Shown: positions 44,510-52,217 of the stretch, piece by piece
How the letters are laid out: each line of letters starts with the position of its first letter
How positions within the stretch are numbered: the first letter of the stretch is position 1
Assembly (NCBI GenBank): GCA_029310945.1
Contig: JARJFC010000002.1
Span: forward strand, 1-64,000
Direction: 5' to 3'
DNA length: 64,000 nt
Source of the DNA: Leptospira sp. 96542
GTDB lineage: Bacteria > Spirochaetota > Leptospiria > Leptospirales > Leptospiraceae
Program-made: the position numbers and the translations under genes
The notes under the pieces: model-generated
The model's input: the letters and a program-made list of their open reading frames with translations, nothing else
The model's database searches: none
What the model was told of the DNA's origin: nothing

Positions 44510-45868
44510 ATGAAACAATTGAAAGCATTTTTACCACTTTCTATTTTGATTATTGATGACGAGCCAAACATTGCGAAGACATTTCGAATTTTTCTCACAA
44601 GTTTAGGAAACGAAGTAGACATTGAATTGGGCATTCGTCCTGGACTTGCAAAATTAGAAGAAGAAGTTTACGATATTCTTTTTTTGGACATCCGCTTGGG
44701 AACGGAAAACGGAATGTCTTGGATTCAAAAAATACAATCCCTAGCACCTAAGACAAAAATTATTATGATCACTGCATTTCCAGGTACAGAAGAGGCAGTG
44801 GAATGTATGAAGTTAGGTGCTTTTGATTTTATCTCTAAACCATTTAATCCTGAACTAGTGAAGAAAATTTTAGAAAGAATTTCGGAATTCAAAAAACTAG
44901 AAAACGAAATAAAAAACTTAAAATCTTCCGAAGGCAAACTGTACGATTTAATAGAAATTGAGAGCCAAAATCCAAAAATGAATCGAATGTTATTATTGGC
45001 AAAACAGGTTGCAAAATCGGAAACGTCAGTAATTTTGTTGGGTCAATCTGGTACAGGAAAAACTACGCTTGCACGTTCCATTCACGAATGGAGCGAAAGA
45101 AAAGAATTTCCTTTTGCGGTTGTCTCTTGTCCTACATTAAATCCCGATCTTTTAGAGTCTGAGTTGTTTGGACATGCCAAAGGAGCATTCACTGGGGCGA
45201 TTAAGGACAATTCGGGCAGAGTTGCCAATTGCGACAAAGGAACATTATTTTTAGATGAAATAGGTGATTTGCCTTTAAATATCCAAAGTAAGTTACTTAG
45301 GTTTTTACAGGAAAAACAATATGAAAGACTTGGGGAATCTAAAACTAGGATAGCCGATGTTCGAATTATAACAGCGACCAATCGGAATTTAGATCAATTG
45401 GTGAAGGAAGGAAAATTCAGAGAAGACTTATACTATCGAATTAATGTTTTTCCTATTGAATTGGTTTCCTTAAAAGAGAGAAAGGAAGATATTCTTTCCA
45501 TCTCATCATTTCTTTTGAAATTGTTAAGTATCCAAAACAAGAAAGTCATATTAGGATTTTCAGATGAAGCCAAAAATTTTCTATTAACATACGAATGGCC
45601 AGGCAATATTCGTGAACTCAGGAATTCTATAGAACGTGCTGTCATTCTGTGCAATCAAAGTTTTATAGCTAAAGAAGATTTGAGTGAAAAAAATTCAGTG
45701 GCTAGCACAAAATCTAAAATTGGAGATCCCGTTTCACTAGAAGAAATAAAAGATGCACATATAAAGGCAGTCTTATTAAATTCAAATTCTGTGCAAGAGG
45801 CTGCTCGCACTTTGGAAGTAGACCAAGCCACGCTTTGGCGTTTTCGTCAAAAACATGGACTTCTTTGA
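44510..45868 (+). CDS. AlgB/NtrC-family sigma-54-dependent response regulator
   Basis: 452 residues. Receiver domain (about 10-128) with IIDDE and phospho-acceptor Asp60 in LFLDIRLG. AAA+ domain (about 150-385) with Walker A GQSGTGKT (178-185), the sigma-54-contacting GAFTGA (225-230), Walker B LFLDEIGD, and an R-finger region. The C-terminal helix-turn-helix ends SVQEAARTLEVDQATLWRF, the form seen in AlgB-type regulators. It activates sigma-54 promoters after phosphorylation. Its gene is followed by a KinB-like kinase gene and then kdpFABC, so it is probably the Kdp regulator here (inference). No ribosome site precedes the ATG. Confidence 0.9.
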   Translation: MKQLKAFLPLSILIIDDEPNIAKTFRIFLTSLGNEVDIELGIRPGLAKLEEEVYDILFLDIRLGTENGMSWIQKIQSLAPKTKIIMITAFPGTEEAVECMKLGAFDFISKPFNPELVKKILERISEFKKLENEIKNLKSSEGKLYDLIEIESQNPKMNRMLLLAKQVAKSETSVILLGQSGTGKTTLARSIHEWSERKEFPFAVVSCPTLNPDLLESELFGHAKGAFTGAIKDNSGRVANCDKGTLFLDEIGDLPLNIQSKLLRFLQEKQYERLGESKTRIADVRIITATNRNLDQLVKEGKFREDLYYRINVFPIELVSLKERKEDILSISSFLLKLLSIQNKKVILGFSDEAKNFLLTYEWPGNIRELRNSIERAVILCNQSFIAKEDLSEKNSVASTKSKIGDPVSLEEIKDAHIKAVLLNSNSVQEAARTLEVDQATLWRFRQKHGLL

Positions 45869-45871
45869 AAT

Positions 45872-45886
45872 TTTGCATTTTGCAAA
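45872..45886. promoter_or_regulatory. Inverted repeat, upstream site 1
   Basis: TTTGCA-TTT-TGCAAA is a perfect 6-3-6 inverted repeat about 104 bases upstream of the predicted start of the kinase transcript. It shares the TTGCAA core with site 2, whose centre is 30 bases away (about three helical turns). Candidate enhancer site for the sigma-54 activator encoded just upstream. Confidence 0.5.
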
Positions 45887-45901
45887 GTAATGTGCTTTGA
45901 G

Positions 45902-45916
45902 ATTGCAATTTGCAAT
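45902..45916. promoter_or_regulatory. Inverted repeat, upstream site 2
   Basis: ATTGCAA-T-TTGCAAT is a perfect 7-1-7 inverted repeat, centred about 74 bases upstream of the predicted start of transcription. With site 1 it lies where NtrC-type activators usually bind. Confidence 0.55.
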
Positions 45917-45955
45917 ATGAAATCATTTGATATTGTGATTTGATTCAAAAATGCA

Positions 45956-45972
45956 CTGGTACGACAATTGCA
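45956..45972 (+). promoter_or_regulatory. Sigma-54-type promoter before the kinase-kdp genes
   Basis: CTGGTACGACAATTGCA fits the consensus YTGGCACGRNNNTTGCW at all defined positions but one (T for C). The GG and GC doublets are 10 bases apart. The predicted start of transcription is near 45983, only about 6 bases before the kinase ATG. It could drive the kinase, kdpFABC and the KdpD-EIIA gene together. Confidence 0.7.
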
Positions 45973-45988
45973 GTTTAATGAATAACAG

Positions 45989-47794
45989 ATGAGCATTCGT
46001 GGAAAATTGATAATTGGTTTTGCGTTACTTTGTGTTATCTTTTCGCTTTCTGCAATAGTGACTTTAATTCAAGTTAATTTTCTTGGTAATTCTATTGATT
46101 TGATCTTAAAAGAAAATTATTTAAGCGTCGTTGCAAGCCAGAAAATAGTAAATGGTTCCAATCTATTGTTACTTTCTTTAAAAGATGATCAAAGTATTTC
46201 AAATGAAAAATGGGAAAAATTCAGAAATGCTTACGATCTAATAGAAGAAGGTATTAAAATTGAGGCAGGAAATATTACTCTTGATGGTGAACAAGAATTA
46301 GCAAATCAATTGATCGCTAGTTTGGAAAAATTGAATATTCTAATTCCACCAGAAAAAGTGAATTTTTTTACTTATCACGACAGAAAATATTATCAAAAGG
46401 TTGATCTTGAAATTCGTAACATTATAGCAGTTGCAACAAAGGTTTCAGATATTAATCAATTAAATATGTTAGAAGCGAAAGAAACTGCAAAAAGAAAATC
46501 AAATTCGATTCGTAATTTAATTTGGGTTACATTGATTGTTTCCTTCGCAACCACAATCTATTACCTTTACCTCTCAAATCATTGGATATTGAAACCTCTT
46601 AAAATTCTTACAGAGTATTCGAAAGAAATTCAAGATGGAAATTTTGACCTGAGTTATACCAAGTTAAGTGATGATGAAATAGGTCAACTTGGCAATGCCT
46701 TTAACCAAATGATTTTTTCTCTACGTTTTAATCGAAATGAAAATGAAAAAAAAATTTCTCACACTCAACATGTGGTTTCTGAAGTTTTCAAATCAATACC
46801 AATCCCACTCGCAATTTTGGATTCGGATGGGAAAGTTGAATTGGCAACAGAAAAAGCCAAAAAAATCTTCGATCTAATTCCTGGGCAATCTATTTGGTCA
46901 AATCGAATTAAGATAATTGGTGAATCTGCAAAGGAAGTTTTTGATAAAAGTTCAATTGTTAAAAACAAAGAAGGCGAATACTTACAAATATTCCAAGATC
47001 GAAATGAGTATTTTTATGAATTTCAAGTTATACCTCTTTTTTCTCAAATCAACAAATCACAATTAAATGGTGTTTTGGTTTCATTGGATGATATTACATC
47101 CCTTATTGAACAGAAAGAATTAAAAAAGAATGTATTGTCCACTGTTTCTCACCAATTAAAATCACCGTTAACTACTATTCAAATGGCTCTATACGTACTC
47201 CTGGATGGAAAAATTGGTGAATTAAATCAAAAACAGATAGAAGTATTGATGGCAGGTAAACATGAATCCGATCGACTAATTCAAATTATATCTGATATAC
47301 TGGATTTAAGTAAGATGGAGGCTAAAAAATCCATCCTCAAAAAATCAGAATATTCACCGTATGAAATCATTGAAAATTGCATTTTGAATTCTATTGATCT
47401 TGCAAATAGCAATGATATTAAAATATTGAATGAATCAGATATTAAATCGGTAAAGATAAAAATTGACTTAGAAAAAATGAAACATGTTTTCGCTAACTTG
47501 ATTTCCAACGCAATTCGTTTTTCACCCGTTAGCGGAATCATTAGAATCAATGCCGAAGAAACGGGAAATTATATAGTATTTACTATTTCCGACGAAGGAA
47601 AAGGTATCTCTAGCGAAGATTTACCTTACATTTTTGATTCCTTCTACCGTGGAGCTGCGCAGGAAGAAAATACTGGAGTCGGGATCGGATTATCCATTGC
47701 GAAGGAAATCGTACAATTACATGGAGGAAACATCAGCTGTAAAAGCGAAATTGGAGTTGGCACGACTTTTGCAATTTCTCTTCCAGTATCGTAA
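45989..47794 (+). CDS. KinB-like sensor histidine kinase linked to kdp
   Basis: 601 residues: membrane helix (about 7-29), periplasmic helical sensor (30-175), second helix (176-196), HAMP (197-250), PAS (about 262-375), HisKA with His388 in VSHQLKSPLT, and HATPase with DEGKGIS and GVGIGLSIAKEIV. The layout is that of KinB, usual partner of AlgB-type regulators. It lacks the four-helix membrane module and cytoplasmic N-domain of classical KdpD. The gene lies between the regulator and kdpF, so it likely senses K+ limitation, osmotic or envelope stress for Kdp (inference). The ATG lies about 6 bases after the predicted start of transcription. Confidence 0.88.
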   Translation: MSIRGKLIIGFALLCVIFSLSAIVTLIQVNFLGNSIDLILKENYLSVVASQKIVNGSNLLLLSLKDDQSISNEKWEKFRNAYDLIEEGIKIEAGNITLDGEQELANQLIASLEKLNILIPPEKVNFFTYHDRKYYQKVDLEIRNIIAVATKVSDINQLNMLEAKETAKRKSNSIRNLIWVTLIVSFATTIYYLYLSNHWILKPLKILTEYSKEIQDGNFDLSYTKLSDDEIGQLGNAFNQMIFSLRFNRNENEKKISHTQHVVSEVFKSIPIPLAILDSDGKVELATEKAKKIFDLIPGQSIWSNRIKIIGESAKEVFDKSSIVKNKEGEYLQIFQDRNEYFYEFQVIPLFSQINKSQLNGVLVSLDDITSLIEQKELKKNVLSTVSHQLKSPLTTIQMALYVLLDGKIGELNQKQIEVLMAGKHESDRLIQIISDILDLSKMEAKKSILKKSEYSPYEIIENCILNSIDLANSNDIKILNESDIKSVKIKIDLEKMKHVFANLISNAIRFSPVSGIIRINAEETGNYIVFTISDEGKGISSEDLPYIFDSFYRGAAQEENTGVGIGLSIAKEIVQLHGGNISCKSEIGVGTTFAISLPVS

Positions 47795-47814
47795 ATCGAT
47801 AGTCGGAGGATTCA

Positions 47815-47898
47815 GTGTTCATATTCGCAATCTCGCTAGTAGCAGCGTTTATGTTTTTTTATCTTTTGTTTTCTATCCTTTCGCCAGAGAGGTTTTAG
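47815..47898 (+). CDS. kdpF: KdpF small membrane subunit
   Basis: A 27-codon frame starting at GTG with GGAGGA 4 bases before. It encodes one hydrophobic helix and ends YLLFSILSPERF, matching the C-terminal pattern of KdpF (Y-L-x-x-A-L/I-x-x-x-E-x-F). KdpF stabilises the KdpFABC complex. It sits between the kinase and kdpA with 6 bases to kdpA, exactly the place of kdpF in other operons. Confidence 0.85.
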   Translation: MFIFAISLVAAFMFFYLLFSILSPERF

Positions 47899-47904
47899 AT
47901 CAAA

Positions 47905-49569
47905 ATGGTAATTATCATAATCTTAATTTTATCAGCGCTCATTTCTTATCCACTAGGATATTATCTGAACCAATTGTTGTCATATGGGAATGTAGAAGGG
48001 GAAAATCCAAAAAGTAAATTTCTTTTAAAAAGGATATTCGGTGATCAAATCATAGAAAGTCAAAGTTGGCAAAAATATGCTAAATCACTTTTGATTTTTA
48101 ATCTATTTATGTTTGCATTAGTAACGATTATTCTTTCGTTGCAGCATATCCTTCCATTTAATCCTGATGGCAAAGAAGCATTGGAATGGAGTTTGGTGTT
48201 CAACACAGCGGTGTCGTTCACTACCAATACAAATTTACAGCACTATTCAGGTGAAGTTTCGCTTTCATATTTTTCCCAAATATTTGGGCTGATGTGGTTG
48301 CAGTTTCTATCTGCAGCAACTGGAATCTCAGCCCTTGCTGCCATTTCGAGAGGACTAACAGGGCAAAAATCAATCGGAAACTTTTACCAAGATCTAATCA
48401 AAACAACTTTTTGTTTTTTATTACCAATCGCCATATTATTTGCGATCATACTCGCTGGGTTTGGAGTTGTGATGACGTATGAGGGTTCTGCCAATGTTGT
48501 AACTTTAGAAGGATTACCGCAGAAAATTGCACGAGGTCCTGTCGCAGCCTTTGTCGCAATCAAACAACTCGGAACTAACGGCGGCGGTTTTTTTGGAACC
48601 AATTCGGCTCATCCCTTTGAAAATCCAAATGTTTATTCAAATATTATTGAAAGTATTGCCATTTTATTAATTCCAATGGCTTGCGTTTGGTTTTACGGAT
48701 TTATCACCAAACGGATGAAACATGCTACTATAATTTTTTTCGTTATGTTGTTGCTCCTAGTAACTAAAATAGGGTTTTCGACATATTTTGAATCAGAACC
48801 TAATTCTTCTTTTGCGACAATTGGTGTAGAACAAACTTCAAATTTGGAAGGAAAAGAACTTCGATTCGGGATCGGTACAAGTGCATTGTGGTCGGTTCTA
48901 ACAACATCAACAAGTAATGGATCAGTCAATTCCATGCATGATAGTTTGAATCCATTGGCTGGTTTAATCCCAATGATTGCTATGTGGTTTAATGTTACAT
49001 TTGGGGGTGTCGGCGTTGGCTTTATCAATATGATCTTATATATCATAATTGGAATTTTTATTTCTGGGATGATGGTTGGTAGAACCCCTGAATATTTTGG
49101 TAAAAAAATTGAAGCAGAAGAAATGAAATGGGCACTTCTAGCAATTTTACTCCATCCTTTTCTAATATTAGGTGGAACAGCATTATTTTGTGCCTTCCCC
49201 TGGGGTAAAGAATCTTTAAACAATCCTGGTTTTCATGGATTTTCAGAAATTTTATACGAATTTTCATCAGCGGCAGCTAATAATGGATCAGGCTTTGAAG
49301 GACTAGCAGACAATACTGTCCCTTGGAATCTTTCGACAGGCTTTGTAATGTTAATTGGTCGTTATCTTCCGATTCTTTTTCCACTGGTGATTGCAGGGAA
49401 AATGCAATTTAAAAAAGTTGCTATGGAAAATTCTGGAACCTTGAAAGTGGATACAATACTTTTTGGGTTTATATTACTTGGAAGTATTGTTTTTATCGGC
49501 GCACTTCTGTTTATGCCAGTTGCTGTTCTTGGACCAGTTGCCGAACACCTTTCCATTCAATCAAAATAG
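47905..49569 (+). CDS. kdpA: K+-translocating subunit KdpA
   Basis: 554 residues, about ten membrane helices. The four selectivity-filter-like loops are visible: TTNTNLQHYSG, LGTNGGGFFGTNSAHPFENP, TTSTSNGSVNSMHDS and ANNGSGFEGL. KdpA belongs to the SKT channel-like superfamily and binds K+ with high affinity. The ATG lies 6 bases after the kdpF stop, and the purine-rich end of kdpF (GAGAGG) could serve as ribosome site, indicating coupling. Confidence 0.97.
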   Translation: MVIIIILILSALISYPLGYYLNQLLSYGNVEGENPKSKFLLKRIFGDQIIESQSWQKYAKSLLIFNLFMFALVTIILSLQHILPFNPDGKEALEWSLVFNTAVSFTTNTNLQHYSGEVSLSYFSQIFGLMWLQFLSAATGISALAAISRGLTGQKSIGNFYQDLIKTTFCFLLPIAILFAIILAGFGVVMTYEGSANVVTLEGLPQKIARGPVAAFVAIKQLGTNGGGFFGTNSAHPFENPNVYSNIIESIAILLIPMACVWFYGFITKRMKHATIIFFVMLLLLVTKIGFSTYFESEPNSSFATIGVEQTSNLEGKELRFGIGTSALWSVLTTSTSNGSVNSMHDSLNPLAGLIPMIAMWFNVTFGGVGVGFINMILYIIIGIFISGMMVGRTPEYFGKKIEAEEMKWALLAILLHPFLILGGTALFCAFPWGKESLNNPGFHGFSEILYEFSSAAANNGSGFEGLADNTVPWNLSTGFVMLIGRYLPILFPLVIAGKMQFKKVAMENSGTLKVDTILFGFILLGSIVFIGALLFMPVAVLGPVAEHLSIQSK

Positions 49570-49578
49570 GAGTTTCAA

Positions 49579-51630
49579 ATGGAATTTATAAATAATAAGA
49601 ATTCAAATCAAAGAAAAATGAATTTATTAAAAAATGAACAAATGTTAGACACACTTAAACATACTTTTATACTCTTGCATCCAAAATACTTAGCCAAAAA
49701 TCCGGTTATGTTTCTAACAGAAATCGGTGCTATCATAACAACGATGATTACCATAGGAGATTTTGTTACAGGAATCTTTTCGTTTTATTCTCTTACAATT
49801 TCCATTGTATTGTGGCTGACTGTACTTTTTGGAACTTTTGCTGAATCATTAGCGGAAGCCAGAGGAAAAGCGCAAGCAAACTCACTGAAAAAAGCAAAAA
49901 CATCGTTACGTGCTAAAAAAATTAATAAAGATCAGTTTGATTGGGTGGAGGCAGACACATTAAAATATGGAGATATCATAGAGATTTCTGCTGGTGAAGT
50001 AATTCCGAGTGATGGTGAAATTATTAGTGGTGTTGCATCCGTCGATGAATCGGCGATAACTGGAGAATCGGCACCTGTTATCCGTGAGGCGGGAGGAGAT
50101 AGATCAGGTGTTACTGGCGGAACTCGAGTATTATCCGATCAAATCATCGTTCGGGTGACTGTAAACGCAGGAGAATCATTTTTAGATAAAATGATTCAGT
50201 TGGTGGAAGGCGCTGTTAGGCAAAAAACGCCAAATGAACTTGCGATCACTGTTACTTTATCGGGCCTTAGTTTAGCTTTTTTGATCGTTACCTTTTGTCT
50301 TTACCCAATTTCGAAATTTTTTGATGTTGAATTGCCTATTCCGACATTAATAGCACTTTTAGTTTGTTTGATTCCAACAACGATTGGAGCCTTACTCTCT
50401 GCTATTGGTCTCGCTGGGTTGGATCGTGCACTGAAAGCAAACCTTTTGGCTAAAAGTGGAAAGGCAGTTGAACTCGCTGGTGATATTGATACTTTACTTT
50501 TAGATAAAACCGGTACAATCACGGTCGGGAATAGACAAGCCAAAGAAATTATTCCACTATCAGGCGTTAGCGAAGAAGAAGTAAATGAGATTGCCTTATT
50601 GTCGTCCTATGGTGATGAAACTGCCGAAGGAAAGTCAATATTTGCAAATGCAAAGAAATTCCTTGGAAAAATCGATGAAACAAAATTTCGAAAAATTAGC
50701 ATAATTCCGTTTTCTGCAGAAACTAGGATCAGTGCGACAGAAACTCTTGAAGGCAATAATTTTAGCAAAGGAGCTTATTCCTCTATCTTGGAATTGGCTA
50801 CGGAAATTTCGAAAGAGCAAATTATCGAATTAAACGAGTTAGTTGAAAAGATTGCAAAAAAAGGATCAACTCCATTGGTCATAGCAAAAAATCGACAACC
50901 TGTAGGAGTTGTTGCTCTCACTGATGTATTAAAACCTGGAATCAAGGAAAGATTTGTTCGGTTACGAACCATGGGAATTCGAATCATAATGGTTACGGGT
51001 GACAATCATCTAACGGCTGAAAGTATTGCTAAAGAGGCGGGAGTCGATGATTTTATTGCGAATGCAACTCCTGAAAGGAAACTGGAATATATCCGTGAAG
51101 CGCAAAAAAATGGCCAGTTGATAGCGATGATGGGAGATGGAACAAATGATTCTCCAGCTTTGGCGCAAGCTGATATTGGAGTTGCCATGAATTCAGGTAC
51201 TCAAGCAGCAAAAGAGGCAGGTAATATTATCGATTTAGATAGTGATCCAACAAAAATCATTGAAGTAATTGAGATCGGTAAACAGCTTCTTATGACGAGA
51301 GGAGCATTAACAACTTTTTCAATAGCAAATGATGTAGCTAAGTATTTTGCGATTATCCCTGCGATGTTTTTGTTAGCTGTTCCTGGGCTTTCTGCATTGA
51401 ACGTGATGAGTCTTTCCAGTCCAAATTCAGCAATTCTATCAGCTTTGATTTTCAACGCGCTTATCATTCCAATCCTCATTCCGATTGCGTTAAAAGGTGT
51501 AAAGTATGTTCCTTCTGGCGCCAATCAAATACTTCGTAGAAATTTATTGATCTATGGAATCGGTGGTCTTATTGTCCCTTTTTTTGGAATAAAGTTAATC
51601 GATATTGTTTTAGTTTTAGTAGGAGTATAA
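49579..51630 (+). CDS. kdpB: K+-transporting P-type ATPase subunit KdpB
   Basis: 683 residues. Phosphorylation site DKTGTIT (Asp309), TGES loop (161-164, whose Ser is the inhibitory phosphoserine in E. coli KdpB), GDGTNDSPALAQAD hinge and IANDVAKYFAII with the coupling Asp/Lys in M5. It hydrolyses ATP to drive K+ through KdpA. AGGAG precedes the ATG. An extra 25 residues at the N-terminus, relative to typical lengths, hold a polar Asn/Lys-rich stretch. Confidence 0.97.
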   Translation: MEFINNKNSNQRKMNLLKNEQMLDTLKHTFILLHPKYLAKNPVMFLTEIGAIITTMITIGDFVTGIFSFYSLTISIVLWLTVLFGTFAESLAEARGKAQANSLKKAKTSLRAKKINKDQFDWVEADTLKYGDIIEISAGEVIPSDGEIISGVASVDESAITGESAPVIREAGGDRSGVTGGTRVLSDQIIVRVTVNAGESFLDKMIQLVEGAVRQKTPNELAITVTLSGLSLAFLIVTFCLYPISKFFDVELPIPTLIALLVCLIPTTIGALLSAIGLAGLDRALKANLLAKSGKAVELAGDIDTLLLDKTGTITVGNRQAKEIIPLSGVSEEEVNEIALLSSYGDETAEGKSIFANAKKFLGKIDETKFRKISIIPFSAETRISATETLEGNNFSKGAYSSILELATEISKEQIIELNELVEKIAKKGSTPLVIAKNRQPVGVVALTDVLKPGIKERFVRLRTMGIRIIMVTGDNHLTAESIAKEAGVDDFIANATPERKLEYIREAQKNGQLIAMMGDGTNDSPALAQADIGVAMNSGTQAAKEAGNIIDLDSDPTKIIEVIEIGKQLLMTRGALTTFSIANDVAKYFAIIPAMFLLAVPGLSALNVMSLSSPNSAILSALIFNALIIPILIPIALKGVKYVPSGANQILRRNLLIYGIGGLIVPFFGIKLIDIVLVLVGV

Positions 51631-51631
51631 T

Positions 51632-52216
51632 ATGAAAACAATTGAATTAAATCTTAGAATCGTATTTATAACAATATTTGTCTGCTCTGTGTTATACCCT
51701 GGTTTTATACTTGCAGTTGCACAAACTATTTGGAGTGAAAAATCAACTGGTTCCCTTGTCACAGACAATGAAGGGAATTTGATCGGTAGCAGGATGATTG
51801 CTCAAAAATTTACAAAACCGGAATATGTATATGGAAGGCCATCGGCAGTAGATTTTAAAGGTGATGGTTCAGGCGGTAGTAATTGGGGAGGAACGAACCC
51901 TGCACTTAGAAAAAGAGCTGAGGAAACAGTAAATCAATATTATTCATACGAAACAAACTTAATTCCTGTAGACGCAATTAGTGCTTCTGGGAGTGGCTTA
52001 GATCCATTTATCTCAGAAAAAAACTTAGAAATGCAGCTAAATCGAATTGCGAAAATTAGAAATTTCGATAATTCTGATATACTTGCTATCATAAATAATG
52101 AAAATTTATATGAAAATATATTTTTGGATGGAACTCGAATTTACAATGTATTTTTGGTTAATCTTTATCTTGATAACAAATTTTCTCTACATAAGATGAT
52201 TGATGTAAAACGATGA
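51632..52216 (+). CDS. kdpC: Kdp complex subunit KdpC
   Basis: 194 residues, one N-terminal membrane helix and a periplasmic domain. The conserved blocks QTIWSEKSTGSLV, GSRMIAQKFTKPEYVYGRPSA, and SGSGLDPFIS are present. KdpC stabilises the KdpB-KdpA complex. It follows kdpB with a 1-base gap, and RBS TAGGAG lies in the kdpB end. Confidence 0.95.
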   Translation: MKTIELNLRIVFITIFVCSVLYPGFILAVAQTIWSEKSTGSLVTDNEGNLIGSRMIAQKFTKPEYVYGRPSAVDFKGDGSGGSNWGGTNPALRKRAEETVNQYYSYETNLIPVDAISASGSGLDPFISEKNLEMQLNRIAKIRNFDNSDILAIINNENLYENIFLDGTRIYNVFLVNLYLDNKFSLHKMIDVKR

Positions 52217-52217
52217 A

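Noticed and set aside
47634..48017. A 127-codon plus-strand frame across the kinase end, kdpF and kdpA start
   Set aside because: It overlaps three well-supported genes in another frame and its composition is that of a shadow frame; kdpF explains the gap.
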